Both the position numbers and the translations under genes were made by a program. The notes beneath the pieces were generated by a model, which worked only from the letters and a program-made list of their open reading frames with translations, was not told where the DNA came from and searched no databases. This document shows, one piece after another, positions 52,339 to 62,451 of a stretch of DNA of 64,000 nt. The stretch's first letter is position 1. Every line of letters starts with the position of its first letter. Origin of the DNA: Methylobacterium sp. E-005 (GTDB lineage: Bacteria; Pseudomonadota; Alphaproteobacteria; Rhizobiales; Beijerinckiaceae); the NCBI RefSeq assembly GCF_022829725.1, contig NZ_JAKSYG010000093.1:1-64000 (forward strand), read 5' to 3'.

Positions 52339-53574
52339 ATGCCCGATCTCAGTTACAGCCCCATGGCCACTCAGTTCGACGTCATCATCATAGGCGGAGG
52401 TGCCGCCGGCATCGGCGCCGCGAGACGGCTCGCGGTCCACGGCGCATCGGCCTTGCTGCTGGAAGCCTCCTCGCGTCTTGGAGGCCGTGCGTACACGCAG
52501 AATCTCGGAGGTTATCAGCTCGACCTCGGCTGCGAGTGGCTCCACTCGGGCGACCGCAACGCGTGGGTCGGCATCGCCGAGGCATCGGGCTTCCCGGTCG
52601 ACCGCAGCGATCCGCCGTGGTCGAAGGCGCATCCCTCCATTGCCGAGGATAAGGACGACCAGGAGGCGGCGTGGAGGGCCTACGGCGCCTGGGAGAAACG
52701 GCTCCGTGCCGTCGCGAGGGGCAGCGACAGGGCAAGCGATGCCCTGGAGCCCGGGGGTGAGTGGAACGCCTACGTGCGGGCCATCGCCGGCTTCATGAGC
52801 GGCATGGCGCCGGAGGTGATCTCCGCGACCGATTACCTGGCCTACGACGATGCCTCGACGGGTAAGAACTGGAACCTGCCGCTCGGCTACGGCACGCTCG
52901 TCGCCGCCAGCCTCCCTCCCTCGACAGCCCTGCGGCTCGCCACCCCCGCCGAGCGGATCGACCTAACGGCGGACGGCGTCGCGGTCACCACGCGCGCCGG
53001 CACCGTCCGCGCCAAGGCCGCCGTCCTCACGGTCTCGACCGCAGTCCTGGCCGGCGACGCGATCTGCCTGCCGCCGGGAACCGAGCCCTGGCGCGAGGCG
53101 GCCGCCGCCCTGCCACTCGGGCGCAACGAGAAAGTCTTCTTTGAGATCGGGCGCGACGCCGCGTTCGAGCCGGGCTCGCACGCTTACGGCAACCTACGCG
53201 ACGCGCGGTCCGCGGCCTATTCGATCCGGCCCAACGGCTGGCCGGTCATCGAGGCATTCCTCGGCGGCGACGGCGCCCGCATTCTGGAAGTGGAAGGGCC
53301 GGCCCCCGGTTTCGCCCACGCAACGACCGAGCTGGTCGCCCTGTTCGGCAGCGACGTAGCGTCGGCCCTCCGCCCGCTCGCGGCGACCTCGTGGAGCCGG
53401 ATGGCGTCCATCGGCGGCGCCTACAGTTGCGCCCTGCCAGGCCAATCCCAGACGCGTGCACGGCTGGCCCGGCCCTTCGACTTCACTACGGCTCATGGGG
53501 CTCATGACAGCGGGCACAGGGGCGCGGACGAGATCATGGCAGCGCTTCGGCACAGACAGGGGAAAGCGGCCTGA
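52339..53574 (+). CDS. Flavin-containing amine oxidase with a C-terminal gap
   Basis: About 411 aa from the ATG at 52339; MATQFD at 52363 is also possible. FAD Rossmann motif DVIIIGGGAAGIGAARRLAV, then EASSRLGGRAYT and substrate-domain blocks LGYGTLVAASLPPSTALRLA. Near the end GGAYSCALPGQSQTRARLAR is followed directly by FDFTTAHGAHDSGHRGADEI. Family members have about 20 more residues there with the FAGEA flavin-binding motif. An in-frame deletion is likely, which may weaken FAD binding. Confidence 0.8.
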   Translation: MPDLSYSPMATQFDVIIIGGGAAGIGAARRLAVHGASALLLEASSRLGGRAYTQNLGGYQLDLGCEWLHSGDRNAWVGIAEASGFPVDRSDPPWSKAHPSIAEDKDDQEAAWRAYGAWEKRLRAVARGSDRASDALEPGGEWNAYVRAIAGFMSGMAPEVISATDYLAYDDASTGKNWNLPLGYGTLVAASLPPSTALRLATPAERIDLTADGVAVTTRAGTVRAKAAVLTVSTAVLAGDAICLPPGTEPWREAAAALPLGRNEKVFFEIGRDAAFEPGSHAYGNLRDARSAAYSIRPNGWPVIEAFLGGDGARILEVEGPAPGFAHATTELVALFGSDVASALRPLAATSWSRMASIGGAYSCALPGQSQTRARLARPFDFTTAHGAHDSGHRGADEIMAALRHRQGKAA

Positions 53575-53893
53575 CGGAAGCCCGGCAGCATCCGTATGGT
53601 CGCAGGCACCGGAAGATCCGAGGCTGACCTCCGACGCTCTCGGACACCATCGCGCGACGAGCGCGTTGAACACGCTCTTGCGTTGGAAGTCGGTGCGACA
53701 GGGCAGCCCTAAGACCGACGCCTCCGACCCGCGTCTCAGGATGCAGACCCCGTCCACGCAGTACGCGCAGCCGCCGCTCAACGACCAACCGCAGGCAGGC
53801 GTCGGGCCTCGCCTGCGGTGGGCCTTCCTATAAGCTCGGCGCGATAGGAATTTCGCACGTGCGATCCAGCGCCAGAAGAGCTGTTTCACTTGC
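53575..53893. other. Gap without a gene
   Basis: Between the amine oxidase and the cupin gene (convergent). No gene or terminator stands out. Confidence 0.3.
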
Positions 53894-54364
53894 TCAGGCG
53901 GGTCTTCCCTCGACCTTGGCATAGGTCCCGGAGGACACCTGCTCGGCGAGCTGTGCCTTGAAGTCCGCAATGCCGAGGACCTGCACCAGGTTTCCGCTGT
54001 CGTCGAGGAACTCGTAGAGCGCGTCCTCGATGTTGCGGTTGCTAAAAAACACGATGGCGTCCTCATCGCCGCCGCCCTCCATGTGAGGCTCGCCGTTGGC
54101 AGCACCGGAGACGTAGCTTCCGGTCGGACGGACCTCCTTCATCTCCCCGTTCTCGCGGTAGAACCGAAGCTCGCCCTGCATCACCAGGGTGACGTAGGGG
54201 CACTTGTGCCGATGGAGCATCACCTTCTGGTTGGCCGCGAACTTGAACACGACGTCGACGATGCGGCTCTCCTCGTCGACCTTGTAGACGAAGAAAGCGA
54301 TGTGCGGGAGCCAGTCCAGCGTCCGCCAGGTGATGTTGCCCTCATCGAAAGCATAGTTCGGCAT
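53894..54364 (-). CDS. Cupin-fold protein of the aromatic-ring dioxygenase type
   Basis: 156 aa from the ATG at 54364 with GGAGGA 7 nt upstream. Cupin motif 1: HRHKCPYVTLVMQGELRFY; motif 2 around NGEPHMEGGGDEDAIVFFS. It may bind Fe or Zn through these histidines. It follows the alcohol dehydrogenase by 76 bp in one operon. Confidence 0.8.
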   Translation of the reverse strand: MPNYAFDEGNITWRTLDWLPHIAFFVYKVDEESRIVDVVFKFAANQKVMLHRHKCPYVTLVMQGELRFYRENGEMKEVRPTGSYVSGAANGEPHMEGGGDEDAIVFFSNRNIEDALYEFLDDSGNLVQVLGIADFKAQLAEQVSSGTYAKVEGRPA

Positions 54365-54440
54365 CGGTTGTCCTCCATTTATTATTGTTGTTTGGGGCCG
54401 GACGTGCTTGGCGCATGTGCTCCGGCCCCGTCCGGGGTGG

Positions 54441-55619
54441 TCAGCCGTGCGGCTTGAACACGACCTTGGTGCAGTTGTCCTTCTTGTCCCGGAACATGTC
54501 GTACAGCGCCGGGCCATCCTCCAGGTTCGTGGAACGATGGCTGATGATGAAGGACGGATCGATGTCGCCGTTCTGGATGCGCTCCATCAGCGGCTTCATG
54601 TATCGGACCATGTGGGTCTGGCCGGTCTTCAGGGTCAGGCCCTTGTTCATCAGGACGCCGAGGGCGACGGGACCGACCGGCCCCGCGAAGACGCCCGGCA
54701 TCGAGACGTTTCCGCCCGGACGGCAAGCCAGGATTGCCTGGTTCAGGGCGAAGGGACGCTCCAAGCTGACGGTGTGCTCCATGATGGCGGAGGACACCTT
54801 CTGGAGGGTGGTGTCGGCCCCGTGCGACTCCATGCCGACCGCCTCGATGACCGAATCCGGACCCAGGCCATGGGTCATCTCCATCAGCGTGTCTTGGACG
54901 TTCTCGGTCGACAGGTCGATGGTCTCGGCGCCGGCCTCGCGGGCCAGGGCGAGGCGCTCGGGGACGCTGTCGATGGCGATGACGCGCTTTGCGCCCAGCA
55001 TCAGGCAGCACTTCACCGCGAGCACGCCGACCGGGCCGCAGCCCCAGATGGCGACGGTGTCCTCCGGGCCGATGTCGCAGTGCTCGGCGGCCTGGTAGGC
55101 CGTCGGGAAGATGTCGCTGAGGAACAGAACCTGCTCGTCACTGAGACCCTCGGGGACCACGATGGGGCCGACGTCGGCGTAGGGCACCCGCAGGTACTCG
55201 GCCTGGCCGCCGGCGAACCCCCCGGTGATGTGCGAGAAGCCGAACAGGCCGGCCAGGGGGTAGCCGTAGGTCTCGGCCTGGAGCTTGCCGTTCGGGTTGG
55301 TGCGCTCGCAGCAACTCCAGTTGCCCCACTTGCACTGCCGGCACTCGCCGCAGCAGATGGTGAAGGGCACCACGATGCGGTCGCCGACCTTGAGCTTCCG
55401 GTTGTCGCGCCCGACCTCGATGACCTCGCCCATCGTCTCGTGCCCAAGGACGTCGCCGCACTCCATCGTCGGCATGAACCCGCCCATGAGATGGAGGTCG
55501 GATCCACAGATCGCGCAGACGGTCACCTTGATGATGACGTCACGGCCGTGCTCGATCTTCGGGTCCGCCACGGTCTCGCACGAGATCTTGCCTCGGCTCT
55601 GCCATGTGAGTGCTTTCAT
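54441..55619 (-). CDS. Zinc-dependent alcohol (formaldehyde-type) dehydrogenase
   Basis: 392 aa. Catalytic zinc ligands in VCAICGSDLHL and GHETMGEV, four structural cysteines in CCGECRQCKWGNWSCCE, NAD fold VAIWGCGPVGVLAVKCC. The size and structural zinc loop fit the glutathione-independent formaldehyde dehydrogenase-like group. With the cupin gene it forms a two-gene oxidative unit. Confidence 0.9.
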   Translation of the reverse strand: MKALTWQSRGKISCETVADPKIEHGRDVIIKVTVCAICGSDLHLMGGFMPTMECGDVLGHETMGEVIEVGRDNRKLKVGDRIVVPFTICCGECRQCKWGNWSCCERTNPNGKLQAETYGYPLAGLFGFSHITGGFAGGQAEYLRVPYADVGPIVVPEGLSDEQVLFLSDIFPTAYQAAEHCDIGPEDTVAIWGCGPVGVLAVKCCLMLGAKRVIAIDSVPERLALAREAGAETIDLSTENVQDTLMEMTHGLGPDSVIEAVGMESHGADTTLQKVSSAIMEHTVSLERPFALNQAILACRPGGNVSMPGVFAGPVGPVALGVLMNKGLTLKTGQTHMVRYMKPLMERIQNGDIDPSFIISHRSTNLEDGPALYDMFRDKKDNCTKVVFKPHG

Positions 55620-55997
55620 CCGGCGACGCTCCTGGTTCGGGGTGTGCCGACAGGATGACCCCCACCGCTACCACCAAGGAGGTAATGTCCGACGCGCTTG
55701 CCTGATCCGGATGGGGGCGAAACTTCTCCACCTCCGGATGACCGCTGCGGAGCACTGGGATTTTTCTTCCAGTGGAGGAAATCTGAAGCTTTGGTACCCC
55801 GCTGCCGGGGCTGCTTTCGACCCAGGCCGTGTCAAAACTCGGAGAATGGGCGTCTGCCGTCAGGTGACGTCCCGGTCGTGCGAGAACGGGCCTTCCATCG
55901 CTTGGAGCAAGCTTTTGTGGTCGAGCGACGATCCGTTTGAGTGAAGGCGCCTTTGGACGGTCTTTCGGCCCCTAAGTGAGCGATCCGAGGCTTTCGC
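55620..55997. other. Gap with a probable IS end
   Basis: AGGCCGTGTCAAAACTCGGA at 55824-55845 resembles the terminal sequence of IS1182-type elements and lies just beyond the transposase 3' end. Upstream part is the leader of the alcohol dehydrogenase. Confidence 0.4.
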
Positions 55998-56795
55998 TCA
56001 GGCAGGGATCGCTGCCAAGAGCTTCCGGCTTTCCAGGATGTTGAGAACCCGCGTCAGATTGTACGCCAGGACCTGGAGTGCCATCTCGGTCGAGACGCGC
56101 GGCAAGGTCTTGGTCAAGAAGTGCCTCGCCCCCATCCGCGCCTTCAGCGTGCCGAAGGTGTCCTCGACCGTCTCGCGCCGGACCTGCATGGCCAGCGGAT
56201 CGCCGTCCAACCGGCGCTGCACGGCCTCCAGCACGGCCTCGTGCTCTTACCGGGTCACCCGGCGCTCCTTGCCTGTCGTGCAGGCTCCCTTCATGGCGCA
56301 GGCCGAGCAGACATTCGTCCAGTACCGATGCAGCGTCAGGCCATTTTCCACTGAGGTGTGCCGATAGCACAGCGTCTGACCCGCTGGACACAGGTAGGTG
56401 TTGTCCTGACAACGGTAGAGGAAGTCTTCGCTGCCGAAGCGTCCAGTGGCCTTGGCACCCGAGTTCATCGGGCGGGGCAGCGTCACAGCGATGCCTGCAC
56501 GTTCGCAGGCCAGGATCTGTTCACTGGAATAGTAACCCCGGTCAGCCACCGCATCGAGTGTATCCGCTTCCAGAGCCTGCTTGGCCCGCGCGGCCATGCC
56601 GCTGAGCTGCGCCCGGTCCGAGCCGGCATTGTTGACCGCGTGTGCGACGATCAGATGATGCTCGGTCTCGACCGCCACCTTGACGTTGTAGCCCACCACG
56701 CCCGATCCACGCCCGCTGGTGGCTATCGATCGCGCATCGGGATCGGTCAGCGAGACCTGCCGGTCGGGCGCCGCCTTCTTCTGCTCCTCCAGTCT
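55998..56795 (-). pseudogene. IS1182-family transposase, 5'-truncated
   Basis: C-terminal half of the transposase: VSLTDPDARSIATSGRGSGV, VGYNVKVAVETEHHLIVAHA, ADRGYYSSEQILACERAGIA, CPAGQTLCYRHTSVENGLTL, ending EDTFGTLKARMGARHFLTKT. A TAA at 56247-56249 replaces the Trp of TRWEHEAV. The N-terminal third is gone, so it is inactive. The sequence from 56796 to 57025 shows no supported gene. Confidence 0.8.
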
Positions 56796-57025
56796 AGCAC
56801 ATCGATGCCGTCAGGGGGCGTCCACCCCTACGCTTTTGGCTTGCTGGACAGCATCCATTGTGAGGACGCAGATGCAGTTCGCCATGTTCCACAGGTGCGG
56901 GTTGTGCGGCGCACCGGGCACCGGGGATTTGGCCGAGGAGATGTCGAGCATCTCGTAGATCCTTTCGTGCGCCGCGTCTCGGCAGAAGCCCCCCGCACTC
57001 CCGGGCGCAGCTCGGTCGATGGCGG

Positions 57026-59311
57026 CTACCGGGCACGCACACGAACGGGCACCGACTTCGCGGCCGGTACTTTGCTGCGCTCGGCGTGATGCCACAGCGG
57101 GATCAGAGGGTTGCACTCGGGGTAGTAGCCGCCGAGGCAGCCCTCCGGGATGTCGTAGGCCAGCACTCGAAAGCCCGTGACCTCACGCTCGACGCCGTCG
57201 TTCGCGGCCCCAACGAGATCGACGGTCTGCGCGTCGCGCAAGCCTAGGCGCTTGATGTCGGCCCGGTTCATGAACAGCACCATCCGCGTGCCCTTCACGC
57301 CGCGGAACCGGTCGTTGTAGCCGTAGATCGTGGTGTTGAACTGATCGTTGGAGCGCATGGTGATGAGCCGCATCACCTTCGGGTCGTCCTGCTCGGTGTC
57401 GGGATTGGCCGAGAGGCCACGCGGCGTGACGAAGTTCGCCCGGCCGGTCTCGGTCTTCCACTGCCGCTCGGCGGCGGGGATCGGCCGACGGAAGCCGCCC
57501 GGCGTCCACATCCGCGCGTTGAAGTCTTGGAACTCATTCGGGTAGGTCGCCTCGATGGCATCGCGCACGCTGGCGTAATCCCCGCCCCAGCGATCCCAGT
57601 CGATGTAATGGTTGACCGGCAGTGTGGCCTTCGCGATTTCAGCGACGATGCGCGGCTCGGACAGGAGGTGCGGGCTCGCTGGCTCGGCGTACCCTTTCGA
57701 ACCGTGGATGCAGGCGGTCGAATCCTCCATCGTCACCGTCTGCCGACCTCCGGGCTGGCGGTCGATCTCGATGCGGCCGAGACAGGGAAGGATGTAGGCG
57801 ATTTCGCCGTGAACGAGGTGATTACGGTTGAGCTTGGTCGAGATCTGAACCGTGAGGCGTAACTTCCTCCAGGCCGCCTCCATCATCGCCGTCTCGGGCA
57901 CGGCGCGGATGAAATTGCCGCCGAGAGCCACGAACGCTCGGATCGAGCCGGCGATGATCGCCTCACAGGCCTCGACCGTGTTGAGCCCCGTCTCCTTCGG
58001 CGGATCGAAGCCGTAGAGGGTTTTGAGCTTGTCGTAGGGGACGAGCTCAGGCTTTTCGGTGATGCCGACCGTGCGCTGGCCCTGGACGTTGGAATGGCCA
58101 CGCACCGGGCAGATGCCGGCGCCGGGACGGCCGATGTTGCCGCGCAGCAGCAGGAGGTTGACGAGTACCTGCACAGTCTCGACGCCCATGCGGTGCTGGG
58201 TCAGGCCCATGCCGTAGATGCCGATCGCGGCCTTGGATTCGGCATAGGTCCGGGCCACCTGTTCCAGCGCGGCGCGCGTCAGGCCGGAGTGGCGCTCCAG
58301 CTCGTCCCAGCCCTTTCCACGTACGGAAGCGGCGAAAGCTTCGAAGCCTTCGGTGTGCTCGGCGATGAACGCGACGTCGATCAGGCGCGGACGGCCGGTC
58401 TCGCGCGCCGCGTCGTCGGCTTCGAGCAGCGCCTTGCAGATCCCGTAGATCGCCCCGAGATCGCCGCCCGCCTTGACCTGAAGGTACTGTGACGAAATCC
58501 GCGTCTCGGACCGCGTCAGCATCTCCAGAGGGGCCTGCGGGTTAGTGAAGCTTTCCAGCCCGCGCTCACGGAACGGGTTGAATGTGATAATCGGCACCCC
58601 GCGCTTGCTCGCCTCCTGCAGCGGGTGAAGCATCCGGGGCGCGTTCGAGCCTGGGTTCTGACCGAAGAACAGGATGCAGTCGGTATGCTCGAAATCGTCC
58701 AGCAGCACCGTGCCGACCGTCGATCCGATACTCTCGGGTAACGCGACCGACGTCGATTCATGGCACATATTGGAGGAGTCGGGCAGGTTGTTGTTCCCGT
58801 ACAGACGCGCCATGAGGCCCCACATGTACGAGGCTTCCAGGGACGCTCGACCGGAGGCGTAGAATACGGTCGCCTTTGGCTCGACCGCCCTGAGTTCGGC
58901 GCCGATTTCACGGAACGCCGCCTCCCAAGACACGGGGACGTACTTGTCGCTAGCGGCATCCCAACGCATCGGTTCGGTGAGACGCCCCTCTTCCTCGAGA
59001 TCGTAGTCGCGCCACGTCTCTAGTTCGGTCACGGTATGTTTCGAGAAGAAGTCCGCGGTGATCCGCTTGCGGGTCACCTCCCAGGCTGTGGCCTTTGCGC
59101 CGTTCTCGCAATACTCGAACATCGCGGGCTTGGCCGGTTTCGCCCAGGCGCAGCTTACGCACATGAAGCCATCGGGCTTGTTCTGGTGCATCAGCATCGA
59201 GGCGCCCGACAGCGGGATCTGCTCGCGGAGCAGGATCTCGGTGAGGGATTTCGCCGAACCCCAGCCGCCGGCAGGACTGTCATAGGGCTTGATCGTGATA
59301 GGATCTGCCAT
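57026..59311 (-). CDS. FdhF/YdeP-family molybdopterin oxidoreductase
   Basis: 761 aa cytosolic enzyme. CVSCAWAKPAKPAMFEYCEN near residue 52 could hold an iron-sulfur site; molybdopterin blocks SSNMCHESTSVALPESIGST, FFGQNPGSNAPRMLHPLQEA, GICPVRGHSNVQGQRTVGIT and RSNDQFNTTIYGYNDRFRG. In E. coli YdeP is linked to acid resistance; true formate activity is not proven. Normal length, single gene. Confidence 0.9.
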   Translation of the reverse strand: MADPITIKPYDSPAGGWGSAKSLTEILLREQIPLSGASMLMHQNKPDGFMCVSCAWAKPAKPAMFEYCENGAKATAWEVTRKRITADFFSKHTVTELETWRDYDLEEEGRLTEPMRWDAASDKYVPVSWEAAFREIGAELRAVEPKATVFYASGRASLEASYMWGLMARLYGNNNLPDSSNMCHESTSVALPESIGSTVGTVLLDDFEHTDCILFFGQNPGSNAPRMLHPLQEASKRGVPIITFNPFRERGLESFTNPQAPLEMLTRSETRISSQYLQVKAGGDLGAIYGICKALLEADDAARETGRPRLIDVAFIAEHTEGFEAFAASVRGKGWDELERHSGLTRAALEQVARTYAESKAAIGIYGMGLTQHRMGVETVQVLVNLLLLRGNIGRPGAGICPVRGHSNVQGQRTVGITEKPELVPYDKLKTLYGFDPPKETGLNTVEACEAIIAGSIRAFVALGGNFIRAVPETAMMEAAWRKLRLTVQISTKLNRNHLVHGEIAYILPCLGRIEIDRQPGGRQTVTMEDSTACIHGSKGYAEPASPHLLSEPRIVAEIAKATLPVNHYIDWDRWGGDYASVRDAIEATYPNEFQDFNARMWTPGGFRRPIPAAERQWKTETGRANFVTPRGLSANPDTEQDDPKVMRLITMRSNDQFNTTIYGYNDRFRGVKGTRMVLFMNRADIKRLGLRDAQTVDLVGAANDGVEREVTGFRVLAYDIPEGCLGGYYPECNPLIPLWHHAERSKVPAAKSVPVRVRAR

Positions 59312-60371
59312 GCCGATCTCCGAGAATGTGCGCAGAATCGATAATCAAGCCGGTTATTTTCCGCGTATAGCGTCTTAAAAGCTTGATGCTGGAGCGATGG
59401 TAGCGAATATTTATTACGGTTCAGCTCTGTGTGGCGCAGAATACGAGCGAGACGGATCCAGCCCGACCCTCGCGCGCAGGGGTATGACATCGAACGACAG
59501 AGCTTGGTGAGGGACAGAATGCGTCGGAACGCCGTGCAGGCGCGCCCAGCGGTCCCCCGTTGTTGAACGGTGCAGCCAGGGACCAGCGGCGCGCAAAGAA
59601 AGGAACTTGGTGATCGAAACCTTATAAGGCGAATTACCGCGGATGATACACAAATCTACCCTTCCGTGACGTTTCGACACAATAATGTAAGATAGTTTTT
59701 ATTTACAACATGATTTTTTAATTTCACGCGTTCTCGGGTTATATAATCTGAGCGCCTGCTGGAGAGCGGCATTAATTTTTGTCGCGGTTACGAGCCATTG
59801 CTATCTTGGCGCATCCGTGCTGCCGTGCCGATTTGCTGACCGGTTTGTCCTTACCGATGGCGAGTATGAATGGGTTTCGCCAGACCTGCTGCGTAGACCT
59901 GTCGTCGAACCGGCCTCGGCCTCTTGGCGCGCCTACTTCCGCAAACTCTGCCGCATCCACTTCGTGGCATTTTCCAGGGTATCGAACACGTCCGCTTTTT
60001 TGCAAACCTTCTCCGTAGCGGACAGACGGCTTTCGGCCACTTCCAGCTTCGTTGGCCGGCGCCTTGATCGGCTGAGTTGGGGGGCTTTCAGACGGTCTGC
60101 TTCGGGGCGGCAATGCATGGAAGCGGACACCGCTCCCGCGCCCGGTGACGACCCTTCTCGGACGGCCATGCAGATGCCATCGGAGGTCCGCATCCAAACA
60201 AGAGCAGGTGTTCAACGGATCTCAGTACCACCATTGGAGACTTGAGCGGGTCTAAACCCTCCCCATTCGCAGTCTCGCAACCGCGCTGCTGACTTGCACG
60301 AGACGTAGGAAGCGTCTCACGTCGGTGGCTCGATCAGGCATACGCAGTCCAGACATAGGCGTCAGGTTCGC
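59312..60371. other. 1-kb gap, AT-rich near the FdhF promoter, with a repeat copy
   Basis: 59312-59420 and 59630-59780 are AT-rich and may hold the FdhF/YdeP promoter. At about 59980-60051 lies CGAACACGTCCGCTTTTTTG, CCGTAGCGGACAGACGGCTT and TCGGCCA, a left-part copy of the dispersed repeat. No gene supported. Confidence 0.4.
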
Positions 60372-61154
60372 TTAAGTGACTGGACTGAGGTTGCCGTCTA
60401 CGTTGATCGAGGTTCCGGTCACGTAGCCCGCGAGGTCGGAAGCGAGGAAGCAGGCCACATTGGCGAACTCCTCCGCTGTTCCGACACGGCCGAGGGGGAT
60501 GTTGCGCGCCATGTCCGCCAGGAACGCTGCATAGGGCTGATCGTCGTTCTTGCCGGCATGGCGGCGGACCCATTGGTCGCTGTCGATCAGTCCGACGTGC
60601 AGGGCGTTCACGAGGATGCCGTGCGGTGCGCCTTCGCCCGCAAGTACCTTGGACAGCGCCAGTCCCGCCGCCCGTGAGACTGACGTCGGGGCCGATCCTG
60701 CCTTGGGCGCTTTGGCTGCGGTGTTGAGCACGTTGATGATCCGTCCCCAACGGCGCTCGACCATCCCGGGCCACACCAGTCGCGCGAGCCGGATCGCCGC
60801 AAACAGCTTGAGGTCGAGGTCGGCCTGCCAGACGGCATCGGTGATCGATGCGAAGGCGACGGTCTGGGAGACGCCTGCGTTGTTCACGAGGATGTCGACG
60901 CGTCCTAGCGTCTCCATGACGTCGTGGTAGGCGCGCTCCACCTCAGCTGCCTGCGAGACGTCGCAGGCCACCACGTGAACCCGACCGCGCGCGATCGGCT
61001 CCACAAGCTGCTGTGCCTCTGCAAGTCCCTCTGGCCGGCGTGCAAGCAAGGCGACATCCGCGCCACTGCTGGCCATGCGCGTAGCGATGGCCAAGCCGAG
61101 CCCCTTGCTTCCCCCCGTGATGAGGGCGACGCGTCCGTCTAGCGTCACATCCAT
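60372..61154 (-). CDS. SDR-family oxidoreductase with altered active site
   Basis: 260 aa. Cofactor site ALITGGSKGLGLAIATRM, NNAGVS, and C-terminal ASDLAGYVTGTSINVDGNLS. The YxxxK catalytic pair is replaced: APTSVSRAAGLALSK has Thr for Tyr and Arg for Lys, a variant found in a known SDR subgroup. It is next to an HxlR gene transcribed the same way. Confidence 0.87.
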   Translation of the reverse strand: MDVTLDGRVALITGGSKGLGLAIATRMASSGADVALLARRPEGLAEAQQLVEPIARGRVHVVACDVSQAAEVERAYHDVMETLGRVDILVNNAGVSQTVAFASITDAVWQADLDLKLFAAIRLARLVWPGMVERRWGRIINVLNTAAKAPKAGSAPTSVSRAAGLALSKVLAGEGAPHGILVNALHVGLIDSDQWVRRHAGKNDDQPYAAFLADMARNIPLGRVGTAEEFANVACFLASDLAGYVTGTSINVDGNLSPVT

Positions 61155-61196
61155 AAGTTCTCTCCCGTGGATCGGTCGGTGTCCGGTCGCAGGTTC

Positions 61197-61574
61197 TCAG
61201 ACTGACACGGCGTCCCGCCTGCCCGCGTCGTAACGCTCCTGCGAGGTGAGCACCTCCTCTATGTGGGTCTCTGCCCACACGCGCAGGGCGTCGACGGTGG
61301 CCGCGAGCGTCCGCCCCAATGGCGTGATGCTGTACTCGACCGTGACCGGCACGGTCGCGACCGCCCTGCGACTGACCAGCCCGTCCCGCTCCAGGCTCTT
61401 CAAGGTCTGCGACAGCATCTTCTGCGACAGGCCATCGATCGCCCGGCGCAGTTGGTTGAACCGCACAGGGCCGTCGGTCAGCAATCCCAGCACCAGCACC
61501 GCCCACTTATCGGCCACGCGATCCAGCACCATCCGGGTTGGGCAGGCCGAGGCGTATGCGTTCCAGGCGGGCAT
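61197..61574 (-). CDS. HxlR-family transcriptional regulator
   Basis: 125 aa winged HTH. CPTRMVLDRVADKWAVLVLG with the N-terminal cysteine used by redox-sensing members, LRRAIDGLSQKMLSQTLKSL, VPVTVEYSITPLGRTLAATV. It overlaps the control region of the divergent NAD(P)-binding gene at 61678 and may respond to quinones or aldehydes. Confidence 0.88.
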   Translation of the reverse strand: MPAWNAYASACPTRMVLDRVADKWAVLVLGLLTDGPVRFNQLRRAIDGLSQKMLSQTLKSLERDGLVSRRAVATVPVTVEYSITPLGRTLAATVDALRVWAETHIEEVLTSQERYDAGRRDAVSV

Positions 61575-61677
61575 GTCGGTTTCCCTCGGGTAACTTAGTG
61601 CGCAGCAGGTGCCTTCTTTACGCCTGCTCGCACTTGCTGCACCAGGTACCTATTCGAAACCACAGTAGGGTACCACT

Positions 61678-62286
61678 ATGAACGTCGCTCTCATCGGAGC
61701 CACCGGCAACGCCGGTTCGCGCATCCTCGCCGAACTCGCTCGGCGCGGGCACGCCGTCACCGCTATCGCGCGCAGCGCGGATAGGGTTGCAGCGCTGCCA
61801 GGCGTGACGGCAAAAGCGGGTGACGTCTTCGACCAGGAGGGTCTCGCGGCTTTACTCAAGGGGCATGATGCGGTGATCAGCTCCGTGCACTTCACCGCGA
61901 GCGACCCGCGCAAGCTGATCGAGGCGGTGCGGGCCTCGGGCGCGCAGCGCTATCTCGTGGTCGGTGGTGCCGGCAGCCTGGAGGTCGCCCCGGGCGTGAA
62001 GGTGATTGACACCCCAGACTTCCCGGCCGAGTACAAGGCGGAGGCCGCGGCCGGAGGCGTGTTTCTCGACCTGCTACGCGGCGAGACCCAGTTAGATTGG
62101 ACGTTCCTATCGCCGTCCGCGATGTTCGTCCCCGGTGAGCGGACCGGCCGGTTCCGCCTCGGCACGGATCAACTCCTCGCCAATGAACAGGGCAGCAGCA
62201 TCTCGTTCGAGGATTACGCCATCGCCCTCGTCGACGAGTTGGAGAAGCCGGAACACTCACGCGCTCGGTTTACGGTCGGCTATTGA
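61678..62286 (+). CDS. NAD(P)-binding atypical SDR (YwnB-like)
   Basis: 202 aa. Nucleotide site VALIGATGNAGSRILAELAR, AISSVHF-type central strand, SGAQRYLVVGGAGSLEVAPG and LDWTFLSPSAMFVPGERTGR. The group is often induced by HxlR-type regulators under thiol or electrophile stress. Divergent from the HxlR gene. Confidence 0.85.
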   Translation: MNVALIGATGNAGSRILAELARRGHAVTAIARSADRVAALPGVTAKAGDVFDQEGLAALLKGHDAVISSVHFTASDPRKLIEAVRASGAQRYLVVGGAGSLEVAPGVKVIDTPDFPAEYKAEAAAGGVFLDLLRGETQLDWTFLSPSAMFVPGERTGRFRLGTDQLLANEQGSSISFEDYAIALVDELEKPEHSRARFTVGY

Positions 62287-62451
62287 GCGCCATCGCTCGG
62301 CGGTCCGATCCTGGCCGCCGGTATCAACATCGAGCGCATGCGCATGTGCTCGATCACACCGCCCCAACGCGGGTGCGCCCGAGATCGCTCTGACGACATC
62401 AACGAGCAACACCCCAACCGCCAGCACACCGGCGTCACGCAGGAGCATGCA

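Noticed and set aside
53194..54105. 303-codon minus-strand frame across the amine oxidase end
   Set aside because: Shadow frame of the amine oxidase and cupin genes; no motif.
56811..57116. Minus-strand 101-codon frame between the transposase fragment and the FdhF gene
   Set aside because: No domain, overlaps the FdhF 3' end, and no ribosome site; could be a gene remnant but is not supportable.
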